Source: Gallionellales bacterium CG03_land_8_20_14_0_80_55_15 (GTDB taxonomy: Bacteria > Pseudomonadota > Gammaproteobacteria > Burkholderiales > Gallionellaceae). Taken from it: DNA of 9,062 bases. Position numbers and translations under genes: made by a program. A model generated the notes under the pieces. That model saw nothing but the letters and a program-made list of their open reading frames with translations. It searched no databases and was not told the DNA's origin. The stretch is taken from assembly GCA_002780675.1 (NCBI GenBank), contig PEUR01000168.1, positions 1 through 9,062 on the forward strand. The letters are read 5' to 3'. Positions 1 through 7,774 of the stretch are shown piece by piece; the first letter of the stretch is position 1; each line of letters starts with the position of its first letter.

Positions 1-33
1 ACCAGGTGCTGCTTGAATAGTATTGAGTTGCAT
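1..33 (-). CDS. rplO: 50S ribosomal protein L15, N-terminal fragment (cut by window edge)
   Basis: Only the first 11 codons are present (MQLNTIQAAPG); the gene continues past base 1. The start resembles the L15 family N-terminus (E. coli MRLNTLSPAEG), and L15 is the expected gene after rpmD in the spc operon. L15 is a large-subunit protein that binds 23S rRNA during 50S assembly. The ATG lies two bases after the rpmD stop, and a GAGGA Shine-Dalgarno sits inside the last codons of rpmD, so translation of the two is probably coupled. Identity rests mainly on position plus the short N-terminal match. Confidence 0.88.
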   Translation of the reverse strand, partial: MQLNTIQAAPG

Positions 34-35
34 CT

Positions 36-221
36 TTATTCCTCGCACTTAACCAGATAAAAAACCTTGTTGATCATGCCACGAACACAAGAGGTATCTT
101 CAAGTTGAACTGTGTGGTTGACACGGCGCAGACCAAGTCCACGGAGTGTGTCGCGATGAGATTGCTTGGTGCCGATTGCACTTTTAATCTGTGTCACTTT
201 AATTTGTTTGGATTGAGTCAT
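36..221 (-). CDS. rpmD: 50S ribosomal protein L30
   Basis: A 61-residue protein of the bacterial L30 family (E. coli 59). It is recognised by the [14 protein letters not shown]-terminus, the [13 protein letters not shown] segment near residues 28-40 and the GMINKV...VK ending. L30 is a small 23S rRNA-binding protein of the large subunit. The open frame extends seven codons upstream to an ATG at 242, but that would run into the end of rpsE and is not part of the family. The ATG at 221 has a GGGG Shine-Dalgarno 7 bases upstream (formed by the last rpsE codons) and gives the expected length. It starts 4 bases after the rpsE stop and ends 2 bases before rplO. Confidence 0.96.
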   Translation of the reverse strand: MTQSKQIKVTQIKSAIGTKQSHRDTLRGLGLRRVNHTVQLEDTSCVRGMINKVFYLVKCEE

Positions 222-225
222 TACA

Positions 226-744
226 TTACCCCAAAATTTCATCTACGTTTTTTCCACGCTTGGCTGCAATCTCGGACGGGGAATTTAACGACCTTAGACC
301 ATTCAAAGTGGCGCGAACCACATTGTATGGATTGCTTGATCCAAGACACTTCGCAGAAACATCACGAACACCAACCGCTTCAAAGACTGCACGCATAGCA
401 CCGCCTGCAATAATTCCAGTTCCCTCGGTAGCTGGACGCATCAATACTTTTGCTGCGCCATGAGTACCGACAACCGCATGGTGCAAAGAACCGTTTTTCA
501 GGTTTACTTTTTCCAGATCACGACGGGCACTTTCCATTGCTTTTTGAACGGCAACAGGCACTTCTTTCGACTTACCTTTACCCATCGCCACACGACCATC
601 ACCATCACCAACAACTGCCAGTGCAGCAAAGCCCATGATACGACCACCCTTAACCACCTTGGTAACACGATTCACGGCAATCATCTTCTCGATCATGCCA
701 TCATCGCGAGCTTGTTGTTGCGTCTTTCCTTGCGCCTTAGCCAT
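226..744 (-). CDS. rpsE: 30S ribosomal protein S5
   Basis: A 172-residue S5 (E. coli 167; the extra residues are at the N-terminus, rich in Gln and Lys). S5 takes part in decoding fidelity and 30S assembly at the mRNA entry side. The N-terminal dsRNA-binding-like domain starts around residue 20 ([15 protein letters not shown]). The KGG loop at about 32-34 is where spectinomycin-resistance substitutions are known in E. coli; here it is wild-type. The C-terminal domain holds the conserved [14 protein letters not shown] stretch at about 107-120 and ends [18 protein letters not shown] Shine-Dalgarno precedes the ATG, and the gap from rplR is 13 bases. Position between L18 and L30 is the standard spc order. 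Confidence 0.98.
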   Translation of the reverse strand: MAKAQGKTQQQARDDGMIEKMIAVNRVTKVVKGGRIMGFAALAVVGDGDGRVAMGKGKSKEVPVAVQKAMESARRDLEKVNLKNGSLHHAVVGTHGAAKVLMRPATEGTGIIAGGAMRAVFEAVGVRDVSAKCLGSSNPYNVVRATLNGLRSLNSPSEIAAKRGKNVDEILG

Positions 745-757
745 TACTCAACTCCAA

Positions 758-1114
758 TTAGAACTGCAGTCCATGTTCACGCGCCGCTTCAGCCAACGCC
801 TTAACACGACCATGATAACGATTACCGGAACGATCAAACGCAACTTGGGTAACACCGGCACTCTTTGCCTTGTCAGCGATTCGCTGACCAACCACTACTG
901 CAGCAGCTATATTCCCGCCGTTGGCAAGTTCCTTACGAACTTCAACCTCTGCACTTGAGGCACTAGCCAAGACCTTACCGCCACAAGCAGAAATCACTTG
1001 GGCATAAATGTGAAGGTTAGTACGATGAATGGCTAGACGTACGATTCTTTGCTCAGCAATACGGGCACGAGTTTTGCGTGCTCTGCGCTGACGAGATGCT
1101 TTTTTATTTAACAT
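758..1114 (-). CDS. rplR: 50S ribosomal protein L18
   Basis: A 118-residue L18 (E. coli 117), one of the three proteins (with L5 and L25) that bind 5S rRNA and dock it in the central protuberance. The N-terminus is a basic tail ([14 protein letters not shown]) typical of the RNA-binding extension. The C-terminal family signature [20 protein letters not shown] lies at about residues 93-112. The ATG at 1114 is preceded by a GAGGCG Shine-Dalgarno and follows the rplF stop by 11 bases. The gene is not truncated and shows nothing unusual. Confidence 0.97.
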   Translation of the reverse strand: MLNKKASRQRRARKTRARIAEQRIVRLAIHRTNLHIYAQVISACGGKVLASASSAEVEVRKELANGGNIAAAVVVGQRIADKAKSAGVTQVAFDRSGNRYHGRVKALAEAAREHGLQF

Positions 1115-1125
1115 ATCCGCCTCAC

Positions 1126-1659
1126 TTATTTCTTTTTGGTTTCTTTCAGTATCACTACTTCATCGCTGTAACGTACACCCTTGCCTTTATAGGGCTCTGG
1201 CTCACGATACGAACGAATTTCAGCAGCAACCTGACCAACCCGTTGCTTATCAGCGCCTTTTAGCACAATTTCTGTTTGCGTTGGGGTAGCAACCTGAACA
1301 CCATCGGGCATGGTATAAGAAACAGGGTGTGAAAAACCCAATGTTAAGTTAAGTGTTTCACCGACTGCTTGAGCACGATAACCTACACCAACCAGATTTA
1401 ATTTACGCTCAAACCCGCTGCTAACGCCCTTAACCATATTGGCCAACAACGCACGTATAGTTCCCGACATAGCACCAGCTTGCTTGGAATTATTTGCAGC
1501 CGAACACAAAAGGTTATCACCTTCGCGAATCACCTTAATATCAGACGATAAGCTGCGATTAAGAGTGCCCAATGGGCCTTTAATAGAGATTTCGTTTTCA
1601 GCAATGCGGACTTCTATACCACTTGGCACTGCCACAGGATTCTTGGCTACTCTAGACAT
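1126..1659 (-). CDS. rplF: 50S ribosomal protein L6
   Basis: A 177-residue L6, the same length as in E. coli. L6 has two tandem domains of the same fold and binds 23S rRNA near the sarcin-ricin loop and the L7/L12 stalk base, where translational GTPases dock. The N-terminus [16 protein letters not shown] and the C-terminal signature [15 protein letters not shown] (about residues 153-167) are diagnostic. A GAGGT Shine-Dalgarno lies just upstream, and the start is 10 bases after the rpsH stop. The gene ends with a Lys-rich tail (ETKKK), common in the family. Confidence 0.98.
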   Translation of the reverse strand: MSRVAKNPVAVPSGIEVRIAENEISIKGPLGTLNRSLSSDIKVIREGDNLLCSAANNSKQAGAMSGTIRALLANMVKGVSSGFERKLNLVGVGYRAQAVGETLNLTLGFSHPVSYTMPDGVQVATPTQTEIVLKGADKQRVGQVAAEIRSYREPEPYKGKGVRYSDEVVILKETKKK

Positions 1660-1669
1660 TTCTACCTCA

Positions 1670-2068
1670 CTACGCCACTACGCACAGCACTTCACCACCA
1701 ATACCATTGGCGCGCGCTTTGCGATCGGTCATCAGACCCTTGGAAGTTGACACAATGGCAATACCCAATCCGTTCATGACCTTAGGAATATCACTGTTAC
1801 CCTTGTAAATACGCAAACCAGGTCGGCTAATACGCTGAATGCTTTCAATTACCGGACGACCACTATAATACTTAAGTCCGATTTCAAGCGTAGCTTTACC
1901 ACCCTGCCCCTGGTTAATTTTAAAACCGTCAACATAACCCTCGTCTTGCAGAACTTGTGCAATGGCAGCCTTCAATTTCGAAGATGGCATAACAACAGCG
2001 GTCTTTTGAGCCATTTGCGCATTACGAATGCGTGTCAACATATCGGAGATTGGATCACTCATACTCAT
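1670..2068 (-). CDS. rpsH: 30S ribosomal protein S8
   Basis: A 132-residue S8 (E. coli 130), a primary 16S rRNA-binding protein of the central domain. The N-terminus [17 protein letters not shown] and the C-terminal RNA-binding segment with [10 protein letters not shown] (81-90) and STSKG (107-111) are the family hallmarks. The ATG at 2068 is chosen over the ATG two codons later because the AGGAGA Shine-Dalgarno lies about 8 bases from it and E. coli S8 also starts MSM. In E. coli, S8 represses the spc operon by binding mRNA near the rplE start; I could not identify an equivalent site here by eye. The gap from rpsN is 11 bases. Confidence 0.98.
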   Translation of the reverse strand: MSMSDPISDMLTRIRNAQMAQKTAVVMPSSKLKAAIAQVLQDEGYVDGFKINQGQGGKATLEIGLKYYSGRPVIESIQRISRPGLRIYKGNSDIPKVMNGLGIAIVSTSKGLMTDRKARANGIGGEVLCVVA

Positions 2069-2079
2069 AATTATTTCTC

Positions 2080-2385
2080 CTACCAGCTTGCCTTAACAAC
2101 ACCGGGAATCTCACCACGCATCGCGAATTCGCGAACCTTGATGCGACCCAAACCAAATTTTTTAAATGTGCCACGAGGACGGCCAGTCAAAGCACAGCGA
2201 TTACGCAAACGAACAGGACTCGAATCACGAGGCAGAGCTTGTAATTTCAAACGCGCCTGGTAGCGCTCATCAACACTCAAAGTCATGTCTGACATTATCG
2301 TCGTCAAGACTAAACGCCTAGCAGCGAATTTTTTTACCATTTCGCGACGCTTCTGCTCACGATTGATTAAAGACATTTTAGCCAT
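2080..2385 (-). CDS. rpsN: 30S ribosomal protein S14 (long, zinc-independent form)
   Basis: A 101-residue S14, matching the long proteobacterial form rather than the roughly 61-residue zinc-binding form. It has only one cysteine (about residue 64, in [11 protein letters not shown]) and no CxxC pairs. The C-terminal signature [19 protein letters not shown] (about 77-95) is conserved and ends KASW as in E. coli. S14 sits in the head of the 30S subunit and is a late-assembly protein. A GAGGGG Shine-Dalgarno precedes the ATG, and the gap after rplE is 10 bases. The long form supports a proteobacterial source. Confidence 0.98.
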   Translation of the reverse strand: MAKMSLINREQKRREMVKKFAARRLVLTTIMSDMTLSVDERYQARLKLQALPRDSSPVRLRNRCALTGRPRGTFKKFGLGRIKVREFAMRGEIPGVVKASW

Positions 2386-2395
2386 TAGTAGCCCC

Positions 2396-2935
2396 TCACT
2401 TCTTTAATGGGAGTTTGAAAGCAAGTAAAAGAGCCTTTGCTTCATCATCTGTTTTTGCGGAAGTAGTAATCGTAATATTCATACCACGCAACGCATCAAT
2501 TTTTTCATATTCAATTTCAGGGAATATGATTTGCTCTTTAACACCCATATTATAATTTCCACGACCATCAAAAGACTTAGCAGAAATACCGCGAAAATCG
2601 CGAATACGAGGTATGGCAATAGAAACCAGGCGATCAAGGAAATCGTACATACGCTCTTTACGTAGCGTAACTTTACAACCGACCGGATAACCTTCACGAA
2701 TTTTAAAGCCAGCAATAGACTTTTTCGACATAGTAACAATTGGTTTCTGACCGGCGATCTTCTGCATGTCAGCAACAGCAAAATCCATTACTTTTTTATC
2801 AGCAACCGCCTCACCAACACCCATATTCAAGGTTATTTTTTCAATGCGCGGCACTTCCATCACAGACTTGTAACCGAACTGCTTGATAAGATCAGCAACA
2901 ACCTTATCCTTGTAAACTTCATACAAACGAGCCAT
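2396..2935 (-). CDS. rplE: 50S ribosomal protein L5
   Basis: A 179-residue L5, identical in length to E. coli L5. It binds 5S rRNA with L18 and forms part of the central protuberance, contacting the head of the 30S subunit and the P-site tRNA region. Recognisable segments are the N-terminal [20 protein letters not shown], the [18 protein letters not shown] stretch at about 31-48, [11 protein letters not shown] near 108-118 and the C-terminal [16 protein letters not shown]. The ATG at 2935 follows the rplX stop by 12 bases; the AAGGGG Shine-Dalgarno begins at that stop codon (the first A's are the end of TAA), so coupling with rplX is likely. Confidence 0.98.
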   Translation of the reverse strand: MARLYEVYKDKVVADLIKQFGYKSVMEVPRIEKITLNMGVGEAVADKKVMDFAVADMQKIAGQKPIVTMSKKSIAGFKIREGYPVGCKVTLRKERMYDFLDRLVSIAIPRIRDFRGISAKSFDGRGNYNMGVKEQIIFPEIEYEKIDALRGMNITITTSAKTDDEAKALLLAFKLPLKK

Positions 2936-2947
2936 GCCCTATACCCC

Positions 2948-3262
2948 TTAAGCGTCTACAACTTCGCCATTGGATTTGAACACACGAACCTTGCGTCCAT
3001 CTTCCAGCTGTTTAATTCCAACCCGATCACCCTTGTTCGTTGCAGCATTAAAGACAGCTACATTTGAAATATGAATGGGTAATTCTTTCTCGACAATACC
3101 ACCAGCCAAACCTTTAACAGGGTTAGGCTTTTGATGCTTTTTAACTTTATTGATACCAGCAATCAGCAAATATTCACCAAGAACGCGGAGCACATTGCCA
3201 CGATTCCCCTTATCTTTGCCAGCGATAACAATAACGTCATCATTTTTTCTAATCTTACGCAT
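2948..3262 (-). CDS. rplX: 50S ribosomal protein L24
   Basis: A 104-residue L24, the same length as in E. coli. L24 is an assembly initiator that binds the 5' region of 23S rRNA and lies near the exit tunnel. The KOW motif is visible at about residues 7-29 ([20 protein letters not shown]), and the HISNVAVFN segment near 64-72 is also conserved. The start has a good GAGGAAAATC-ATG Shine-Dalgarno. The gap from rplN is 28 bases, larger than most in this operon, but I see no convincing hairpin or promoter in it. Confidence 0.97.
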   Translation of the reverse strand: MRKIRKNDDVIVIAGKDKGNRGNVLRVLGEYLLIAGINKVKKHQKPNPVKGLAGGIVEKELPIHISNVAVFNAATNKGDRVGIKQLEDGRKVRVFKSNGEVVDA

Positions 3263-3290
3263 GATTTTCCTCAGATCGACCTATTAACGC

Positions 3291-3659
3291 TCAGAGCACT
3301 TCAGGCGCAAGCGAAACAATCTTCATAAACTTTTCGGTACGCAACTCACGTGTAACTGGTCCAAAAATACGAGTACCAATTGGTTCGTGCTTGGCATTCA
3401 ACAAAACGGCAGCATTGCCATCAAATTTCACCAACGAACCATCAGAACGGCGAACCCCTTTAGCAGTACGAACAACAACTGCGTTGTAGACCTCGCCCTT
3501 CTTGACTCGACCGCGAGGAGCAGCATCCCTGATACTTACCTTGATTACATCACCAACGGAAGCATAACGACGCCTGGAACCACCCAACACCTTGATGCAC
3601 ATGACAGAGCGCGCACCGGTATTGTCAGCCACATCTAAAACTGACTGCATTTGTATCAT
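3291..3659 (-). CDS. rplN: 50S ribosomal protein L14
   Basis: A 122-residue L14 (E. coli 123), first gene of the spc operon. L14 binds 23S rRNA on the subunit interface and forms an inter-subunit bridge; the silencing factor RsfS targets it in other bacteria. The N-terminus [27 protein letters not shown], the central [20 protein letters not shown] and the end [14 protein letters not shown] are strongly conserved. The ATG at 3659 is chosen over the one three codons later because family members start MIQ and the GGAG Shine-Dalgarno (3668-3671) is suitably spaced. Its own promoter and structured leader lie upstream at about 3680-3779. Confidence 0.98.
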   Translation of the reverse strand: MIQMQSVLDVADNTGARSVMCIKVLGGSRRRYASVGDVIKVSIRDAAPRGRVKKGEVYNAVVVRTAKGVRRSDGSLVKFDGNAAVLLNAKHEPIGTRIFGPVTRELRTEKFMKIVSLAPEVL

Positions 3660-3679
3660 TATTTAATCTCCAACTTTTT

Positions 3680-3736
3680 CCGCAAACAGCGGCCAGTTTT
3701 GGAACCCGTTCGGGTTAAGGTCGCCATAAGCGGCGA
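3680..3736 (-). other. spc operon leader with three small hairpins
   Basis: Downstream of the predicted transcription start, the roughly 85-nt leader of rplN contains three consecutive potential stem-loops on the minus strand. They are TCGCC-GCTTAT-GGCGA (3721-3736), AACCC-GAAC-GGGTT (3703-3716) and CCGC-TGTTT-GCGG (3680-3692). The last ends only 8 bases before the GGAG Shine-Dalgarno of rplN. None is followed by a U-tract, so they are not typical intrinsic terminators. A role in translational feedback by a ribosomal protein, or in mRNA stability, is plausible but inferred; each stem is short. Confidence 0.45.
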
Positions 3737-3751
3737 TGAATTGAGCCGCAC

Positions 3752-3779
3752 ATTATATGCAAATTATTAAAATTTGCAA
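3752..3779 (-). promoter_or_regulatory. Predicted sigma70 promoter of the spc operon
   Basis: On the minus strand a -35 element TTGCAA (3779-3774) and a perfect -10 TATAAT (3757-3752) are separated by 16 bases. The following bases GTGCGGC form a GC-rich discriminator, placing transcription start near 3745. GC-rich discriminators are typical of ribosomal promoters inhibited by ppGpp/DksA in proteobacteria; its presence here is seen, its effect inferred. E. coli also has its spc promoter in the rpsQ-rplN gap. Confidence 0.8.
3758..3778. repeat. Perfect 8-bp inverted repeat between -35 and -10 (candidate operator)
   Basis: TGCAAATT and AATTTGCA flank a 5-base spacer, making a 21-bp dyad. It overlaps the -35 hexamer and ends exactly against the -10 hexamer of the spc promoter. 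A dyad in this position would suit a dimeric DNA-binding regulator, but the sequence is AT-rich and a chance origin cannot be excluded. No regulator is known to me for it. Confidence 0.4.
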
Positions 3780-3811
3780 GTTAAAAATTCAAAAACAAAA
3801 AACTAATTTAT
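3780..3811 (-). promoter_or_regulatory. AT-rich tract upstream of the spc -35 (candidate UP element)
   Basis: Between the rpsQ stop and the spc -35 box nearly every base is A or T, with T-runs such as GTTTTTTGTTTTTGAATTTTT on the mRNA-sense strand. Such A/T tracts just upstream of -35 act as UP elements contacted by the RNA polymerase alpha C-terminal domain at strong ribosomal promoters. There is no GC-rich stem before the T-runs, so it does not look like an intrinsic terminator for the S10 operon; read-through into rplN is likely. Confidence 0.45.
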
Positions 3812-4057
3812 TCAAGCAGCCTTAGCAACACGCCATGCTTTTGTTTTAGCAAGAGGACGACACTCTTCAATCGTAACAACATCACCGGTATGACACTGAT
3901 TTTCTTCATCATGTGCGTGATATTTTTTTGAAACGCGAATAATTTTACCCAGCAATGGATGCTTTACTTTACGTTCAACCAAGACCGTCACAGTCTTATC
4001 CATTTTGTCGCTTACCACAGTACCGGTCAGGGTACGCTTGAGTTTAGACTCGCTCAT
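3812..4057 (-). CDS. rpsQ: 30S ribosomal protein S17
   Basis: An 81-residue S17 (E. coli 84), an OB-fold primary binder of the 5' domain of 16S rRNA. Diagnostic segments are [16 protein letters not shown] near the N-terminus, KVKHPLLGK (about 31-39), and [19 protein letters not shown] near the C-terminus. The ATG at 4057 overlaps the rpmC stop by one base (TGATG). An in-frame GTG one codon upstream (4060) is possible, but ATG is the preferred codon and is well spaced from the AAGGA Shine-Dalgarno. This is the last gene of the S10 operon; a 154-base gap with a promoter follows. Confidence 0.96.
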   Translation of the reverse strand: MSESKLKRTLTGTVVSDKMDKTVTVLVERKVKHPLLGKIIRVSKKYHAHDEENQCHTGDVVTIEECRPLAKTKAWRVAKAA

Positions 4058-4248
4058 CACTGTGCTTCCTTCTGTGTCATTACGGTTTTAATGCGCGCAA
4101 TTTCTCGACGCACTTGACGCAACTCACTGGTCTTAGTCAATTGTTGCGTTGCAACCTGCATCCGCAGGCCGAATTGAGCCTTGGTCAAAGAGAGCAATTC
4201 CTGCTTCAACTCCGACGAAGATTTGGCTTTAAGTTCACTTGCTTTCAT
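4057..4248 (-). CDS. rpmC: 50S ribosomal protein L29
   Basis: A 63-residue L29, the same length as in E. coli, an all-helical hairpin protein near the exit-tunnel opening beside L23. The N-terminal [19 protein letters not shown], central [14 protein letters not shown] and C-terminal [15 protein letters not shown] match the family. The frame can be opened at a GTG three codons earlier (4257), but the ATG at 4248 aligns with E. coli MKAKEL and has an AGGTGA Shine-Dalgarno at about 6 bases. It starts one base after the rplP stop, and its own stop overlaps the rpsQ start. Confidence 0.96.
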   Translation of the reverse strand: MKASELKAKSSSELKQELLSLTKAQFGLRMQVATQQLTKTSELRQVRREIARIKTVMTQKEAQ

Positions 4249-4249
4249 C

Positions 4250-4666
4250 TTATTCACCTATCTGTCTAACGACGAACGTTGTCGCGAGTGGCAACTTTGC
4301 AGCAGCCAATTTAAAGGCTTCGCGAGCCAATGATTCGTCAACACCATTCATTTCGTACAACATCTTACCTGGCTGAATCTCGGCAACGTAGTACTCAGGG
4401 TTACCCTTACCATTGCCCATACGAACTTCAGCAGGCTTCTTGGAAATAGGCTTGTCTGGGAAAACGCGAATCCAGATACGTCCGCCACGCTTAATGTGAC
4501 GGGTCATTGCACGGCGAGCCGCTTCTATTTGACGTGCAGTCAAACGACCACGCTCAAGCGATTTAAGTCCAAATTCGCCGAAACTAACTTTATTGCCACG
4601 AGTTGCAATACCAGTATTACGACCTTTTTGTTCCTTGCGGTACTTTCTTCTAGCTGGCTGTAACAT
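4250..4666 (-). CDS. rplP: 50S ribosomal protein L16
   Basis: A 138-residue L16 (E. coli 136), which contacts the A-site tRNA elbow and is needed for peptidyl transferase centre maturation. The N-terminus [19 protein letters not shown] has the betaproteobacterial style. The family signature [20 protein letters not shown] is at about 38-57 and [19 protein letters not shown] at about 77-95. Arg82 corresponds to E. coli Arg81, the residue hydroxylated by RoxA/YcfD; whether it is modified here is unknown. The start lies 17 bases inside the end of rpsC, with a GGGAG Shine-Dalgarno, so translational coupling is likely. Confidence 0.98.
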   Translation of the reverse strand: MLQPARRKYRKEQKGRNTGIATRGNKVSFGEFGLKSLERGRLTARQIEAARRAMTRHIKRGGRIWIRVFPDKPISKKPAEVRMGNGKGNPEYYVAEIQPGKMLYEMNGVDESLAREAFKLAAAKLPLATTFVVRQIGE

Positions 4667-5357
4667 GCTTAGCTCCCGACTTTTTTACACGTTTTTCTGG
4701 TTCAGCTACAACTGTAGAAGCAGCTTCCTGACCAATATCACCCTTGTAGACCCACACCTTGACACCGATAATGCCGTAGGTTGTCTTAGCCTCGGAAGTA
4801 GCATAATCAATATCGGCGCGCAGTGTATGCAACGGCACACGACCCTCGCGATACCACTCCGAACGCGCAATCTCAATCCCATTCAAGCGACCTGCACTCA
4901 TAATCTTGATACCCAAGGCACCTAGTCGCATTGCATTTTGCATTGACCGTTTCATGGCTCTACGGAACATGATACGTTTTTCCAGTTGAGCTGTGATGTT
5001 ATCGGCGATCAATTGTGCATCAATTTCCGGTTTGCGAACCTCTTCAATTGCGAGATCAACATTTTGCAAACCCATGCGCGTACGCAACTCTTTACGCAAA
5101 ACCTCAATATCTTCACCTTTTTTCCCGATAACCATACCAGGACGAGCGGTGTAAATCGTGATCTTCGCGCTCTTCGCGGGGCGTTCAATAACGATCTTAG
5201 ATACACTGGCAGAAGCCAGTTTCTTTTTCAGGAAAGCACGCACTTCAATGTCTTTAAGCAACATTGCAGCGAAATTACCGCTGTTTGCATACCACTTTGA
5301 ATCCCAGTTCTTACGAACACTTAACCGAAAACCGGTTGGGTGAATTTTCTGTCCCAT
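4650..5357 (-). CDS. rpsC: 30S ribosomal protein S3
   Basis: A 235-residue S3 (E. coli 233), located at the mRNA entry channel. The N-terminal [20 protein letters not shown] is the classical S3 start. A type II KH domain follows, with its GxxG loop GKKG at about 78-81. Basic residues Arg132, Arg133 and Lys136 match the E. coli residues implicated in mRNA helicase activity of the ribosome. The C-terminal domain contains [20 protein letters not shown] and ends in a basic tail. A GAGGAT Shine-Dalgarno precedes the ATG. The 3' end overlaps rplP by 17 bases, the longest overlap in this window. Confidence 0.98.
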   Translation of the reverse strand: MGQKIHPTGFRLSVRKNWDSKWYANSGNFAAMLLKDIEVRAFLKKKLASASVSKIVIERPAKSAKITIYTARPGMVIGKKGEDIEVLRKELRTRMGLQNVDLAIEEVRKPEIDAQLIADNITAQLEKRIMFRRAMKRSMQNAMRLGALGIKIMSAGRLNGIEIARSEWYREGRVPLHTLRADIDYATSEAKTTYGIIGVKVWVYKGDIGQEAASTVVAEPEKRVKKSGAKHVTAS

Positions 5358-5366
5358 AATTTATCC

Positions 5367-5699
5367 TCAGCTTCCAACGCTAACAGTAACATGACAGGTC
5401 TGTTTCTCGATCTTGTTGCCACGGCCTTTCGCACGCGCCATAAATCGCTTTAACGATGCACCCTTGTCAATATAGATAACCTTAACTTTAAGCTCATCAA
5501 TATCAGCACCATCGTTATGTTCGGCGTTGGCGATTGCTGACTCTAATGCTTTCTTAATAATTCCAGCCCCTTTTTTAGGACTGAAGTTAAGAATATTAAG
5601 TGCTTGAGCGACAGGCAGACCGCGAATCAGATCAGCAACTAAGCGACCTTTTTGCGCAGAAAGATGAATATTTTTAGCAACTGCGGTAGTAATAGTCAT
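5367..5699 (-). CDS. rplV: 50S ribosomal protein L22
   Basis: A 110-residue L22 (E. coli 110). It binds 23S rRNA and sends a long beta-hairpin into the exit tunnel, where macrolide-resistance changes occur in other bacteria. Visible are [18 protein letters not shown] (about 13-30), [20 protein letters not shown] (about 53-72) and the tunnel hairpin [16 protein letters not shown] (about 82-97). The [14 protein letters not shown] loop style is one I associate with Betaproteobacteria (E. coli has PRAKGR). Two adjacent ATGs exist (5702 and 5699); the second is chosen because the AAGGAG Shine-Dalgarno is only 2 bases from the first and 5 from the second. Gap from rpsS is 9 bases. Confidence 0.95.
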   Translation of the reverse strand: MTITTAVAKNIHLSAQKGRLVADLIRGLPVAQALNILNFSPKKGAGIIKKALESAIANAEHNDGADIDELKVKVIYIDKGASLKRFMARAKGRGNKIEKQTCHVTVSVGS

Positions 5700-5708
5700 C
5701 ATTTCTCC

Positions 5709-5987
5709 TTATCGCTTAACCGCTTTTTTATCAGCAGCATGACCCTTAAAGGTGCGCGTCAGGGAAAATTCACCCAACTTATGACCCACCATATTTTCGG
5801 AAACATAAACTGGAATATGTTGCTTTCCGTTATGCACAGCGATCGTTAGACCGACAAACTCAGGCAGCACCGTAGAACGGCGAGACCATGTTTTTACCGG
5901 ACGTTTATCATTTGATGCTCGCACTGCCTCAATTTTCTTGAGCAAATGAGCATCAACAAATGGACCTTTTTTAATGGAACGTGCCAT
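5709..5987 (-). CDS. rpsS: 30S ribosomal protein S19
   Basis: A 92-residue S19, the same length as in E. coli. S19 sits in the 30S head next to S13 and forms part of the head-side inter-subunit bridges. The N-terminus [20 protein letters not shown], the central [14 protein letters not shown] and the C-terminal signature [17 protein letters not shown] (about 67-83) are all intact. The start follows the rplB stop by 13 bases, with an AAGGGG Shine-Dalgarno whose leading A's are the last bases of the rplB TAA. Confidence 0.98.
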   Translation of the reverse strand: MARSIKKGPFVDAHLLKKIEAVRASNDKRPVKTWSRRSTVLPEFVGLTIAVHNGKQHIPVYVSENMVGHKLGEFSLTRTFKGHAADKKAVKR

Positions 5988-6000
5988 GTATATTTACCCC

Positions 6001-6828
6001 TTAAGCCTTAAAGCGACGACGAACAATCATGCCATCAGTACGCTTGTTTCTACGTGTACGGAAGCCCTTGGCTGGAACACCCCATGGACTCACGGGATGA
6101 CGACCAGCAGCCGTTTTACCCTCACCACCACCATGAGGGTGATCAACCGGGTTCATAACCACGCCACGAACCGTTGGACGAACACCACGCCAGCGCATTG
6201 CACCCGCTTTACCAATTGAACGCAGACTGTGTTCAGAATTCCCCACTTCGCCAAGCGTTGCCTTGCAATCAATATGTACTTTACGGATTTCGCCAGAACG
6301 CAAACGCAATTGAGCATAACTACCTTCACGCGCAAGCAATTGCACCGAAGTACCAGCCGAACGTGCCAACTGCGCGCCCTTACCTGGAAGCATCTCAATA
6401 CAGTGTATGGTAGAACCAACTGGGATATTGCGCAGCGGTAAAGCGTTACCCGCCTTGATTGGCGCTTCTGAACCGGAAACTAAAGCAGCTCCAGCAGAAA
6501 CACCTTTAGGAGCCACAATGTAACGTCGCTCACCGTCCGCATAGCACAACAAAGCCAGGTTTGCACTACGATTAGGATCATATTCAAGACGCTCAACAGT
6601 AGCCGGAATACCATCTTTATTTCGTTTAAAGTCAACTAGACGATAATGCTGCTTGTGACCACCACCCATATGACGGGTTGTAATGTGTCCATTATTGTTA
6701 CGGCCAGCTGTTTTAGTCTTTTTCTCTAAAAGGGCTGCAACAGGCTTACCTTTGTGCAATTCTTTGTTAACTACGCGCAGTACCGCACGTTGACCCGGTG
6801 TCGTTGGTTTTAATTTAATCAATGCCAT
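6001..6828 (-). CDS. rplB: 50S ribosomal protein L2
   Basis: A 275-residue L2 (E. coli 273), one of the most conserved 23S rRNA-binding proteins, required for subunit association and peptidyl transferase activity. It begins [20 protein letters not shown]. The C-terminal signature [13 protein letters not shown] lies at about 225-237, with His230 equivalent to the functionally important E. coli histidine (229 in mature numbering). The end [13 protein letters not shown] is conserved. The frame stays open 25 codons upstream to 6903, but that extension overlaps rplW out of frame and matches no family sequence. The ATG at 6828 has an AAGGAT Shine-Dalgarno and begins 5 bases after the rplW stop. Confidence 0.98.
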   Translation of the reverse strand: MALIKLKPTTPGQRAVLRVVNKELHKGKPVAALLEKKTKTAGRNNNGHITTRHMGGGHKQHYRLVDFKRNKDGIPATVERLEYDPNRSANLALLCYADGERRYIVAPKGVSAGAALVSGSEAPIKAGNALPLRNIPVGSTIHCIEMLPGKGAQLARSAGTSVQLLAREGSYAQLRLRSGEIRKVHIDCKATLGEVGNSEHSLRSIGKAGAMRWRGVRPTVRGVVMNPVDHPHGGGEGKTAAGRHPVSPWGVPAKGFRTRRNKRTDGMIVRRRFKA

Positions 6829-6833
6829 GATAA

Positions 6834-7151
6834 TTATCCTTGCTCGCTGACGGCAAAATTGATCTCTTGACCAGGAGCCAAGCAAACATATGCTTTCTTC
6901 CAATCATTACGGCGACCGACAAAACGACCGGTACGCTTGACCTTACCCTTGACAGATAAAATCTGAACGCTATCAACATCCACCTTAAACATAAACTCAA
7001 CAGCTGCTTTTACTTCAGGCTTACTAGCATCGGTTGAGACGCGAAATACAACTTGCTCGTACTTGTCAGCAACAAAAGTTGCTTTTTCCGAGATTTGCGG
7101 AGCGATCAACACTTTCATCAAACGCTCTTGACTGAATTGTCGTGCACTCAT
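6834..7151 (-). CDS. rplW: 50S ribosomal protein L23
   Basis: A 105-residue L23 (E. coli 100). It lies at the exit-tunnel mouth and is the docking site for trigger factor and the signal recognition particle. The segment [18 protein letters not shown] includes Glu22, equivalent to E. coli Glu18 that contacts trigger factor. The C-terminal signature [20 protein letters not shown] lies at about 70-89. The start overlaps the rplD stop in an ATGA arrangement (4 bases) and has a GAGGAGAT Shine-Dalgarno, so coupling with rplD is expected. An internal ATG at codon 12 is too late, because the family aligns upstream of it. Confidence 0.98.
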   Translation of the reverse strand: MSARQFSQERLMKVLIAPQISEKATFVADKYEQVVFRVSTDASKPEVKAAVEFMFKVDVDSVQILSVKGKVKRTGRFVGRRNDWKKAYVCLAPGQEINFAVSEQG

Positions 7152-7774
7152 GCGAACATCTCCTCAATTTTAGCTACCGCGCCGCGTGTAACAATGACAC
7201 TAGGGAAGCGAACCAGACTAACAGGATCAGCTTGATGAGCCTCTAAAACCAGAACATTGGGCAGATTGCGCGAAGAGAGATAAAGATTCTCATCCAGCTT
7301 GTCGGTGATAATCAAAAGACGACCAGAATCCAAACCTAAACTCTTGATTTTTTGCATCAATAGCTTTGTCTTAGGCGCTTCAACAGACAAATCATCAATC
7401 ACAACGAGACGATCATCACTTACCAGCTTAGACAAGATAGTGGCGACACCAGCGCGATACATTTTACGGTTGATTTTTTGAGAATAATTTTCTTCGCCAG
7501 TATTTGGGAAAATCTTACCACCACCGCGCCACAACGGGCTTGATGCCATACCCGCACGGGCACGACCAGTACCTTTTTGCGCAAAAGGCTTGTGGGTACT
7601 TTTGGCAATTTCACAACGACTCTTTTGCTTGCTGTTGCCCGAACGAGCATTAGCCATATAGGCCGTAACCAGCTGATGAACCAAATCCTGATTGAATTCA
7701 CGACCAAATACCGCATCGGAAACACTCAGATTCGCGCCCGACTGACCTTTATCATTTATGACCTTAAGTTCCAT
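7148..7774 (-). CDS. rplD: 50S ribosomal protein L4
   Basis: A 208-residue L4 (E. coli 201), a 23S rRNA-binding assembly protein whose extended loop lines the exit tunnel. The conserved loop is at about 61-90 ([20 protein letters not shown] then WRGGGKIFP). The globular part includes [19 protein letters not shown] and [15 protein letters not shown], closely resembling E. coli. In E. coli L4 also represses its own operon through the long S10 leader; here the leader upstream of rpsJ is too short for that structure. The start overlaps the rplC stop by one base (TAATG). The 3' end overlaps rplW by 4 bases. Confidence 0.98.
   Translation of the reverse strand: MELKVINDKGQSGANLSVSDAVFGREFNQDLVHQLVTAYMANARSGNSKQKSRCEIAKSTHKPFAQKGTGRARAGMASSPLWRGGGKIFPNTGEENYSQKINRKMYRAGVATILSKLVSDDRLVVIDDLSVEAPKTKLLMQKIKSLGLDSGRLLIITDKLDENLYLSSRNLPNVLVLEAHQADPVSLVRFPSVIVTRGAVAKIEEMFA

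Noticed and set aside
222..242. Upstream ATG giving a 68-residue L30
   Set aside because: It begins inside the end of rpsE; the ATG at 221 gives the normal family N-terminus and has a suitably placed GGGG Shine-Dalgarno.
460..804. Plus-strand open frames of 60-114 codons throughout the window, for example 460-804 and 8492-8836
   Set aside because: They lie opposite well-supported ribosomal protein genes or span their ends, have low-complexity composition and match no family I recognise; they are shadows of the conserved minus-strand genes.
2930..2990. E. coli-type S8 translational repressor site at the rplX-rplE junction
   Set aside because: I looked for a mimic of 16S rRNA helix 21 around the rplE start and could not identify the paired, bulged core by eye; a structure-based search would be needed.
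3703..3716. AACCCGAACGGGTT palindrome as an intrinsic terminator or DNA operator
   Set aside because: No U-tract follows, the stem is only 5 bp with a 4-base loop, and it lies downstream of the promoter; treated only as part of the structured leader.
4058..4060. GTG start for rpsQ one codon upstream of the ATG
   Set aside because: It is possible from spacing alone, but ATG is the more usual start and gives a normal S17 N-terminus; the difference is one residue.
6829..6903. A 25-codon N-terminal extension of rplB
   Set aside because: It lies almost wholly inside the 3' end of rplW in another frame, has no family similarity and lacks the good Shine-Dalgarno found before the ATG at 6828.
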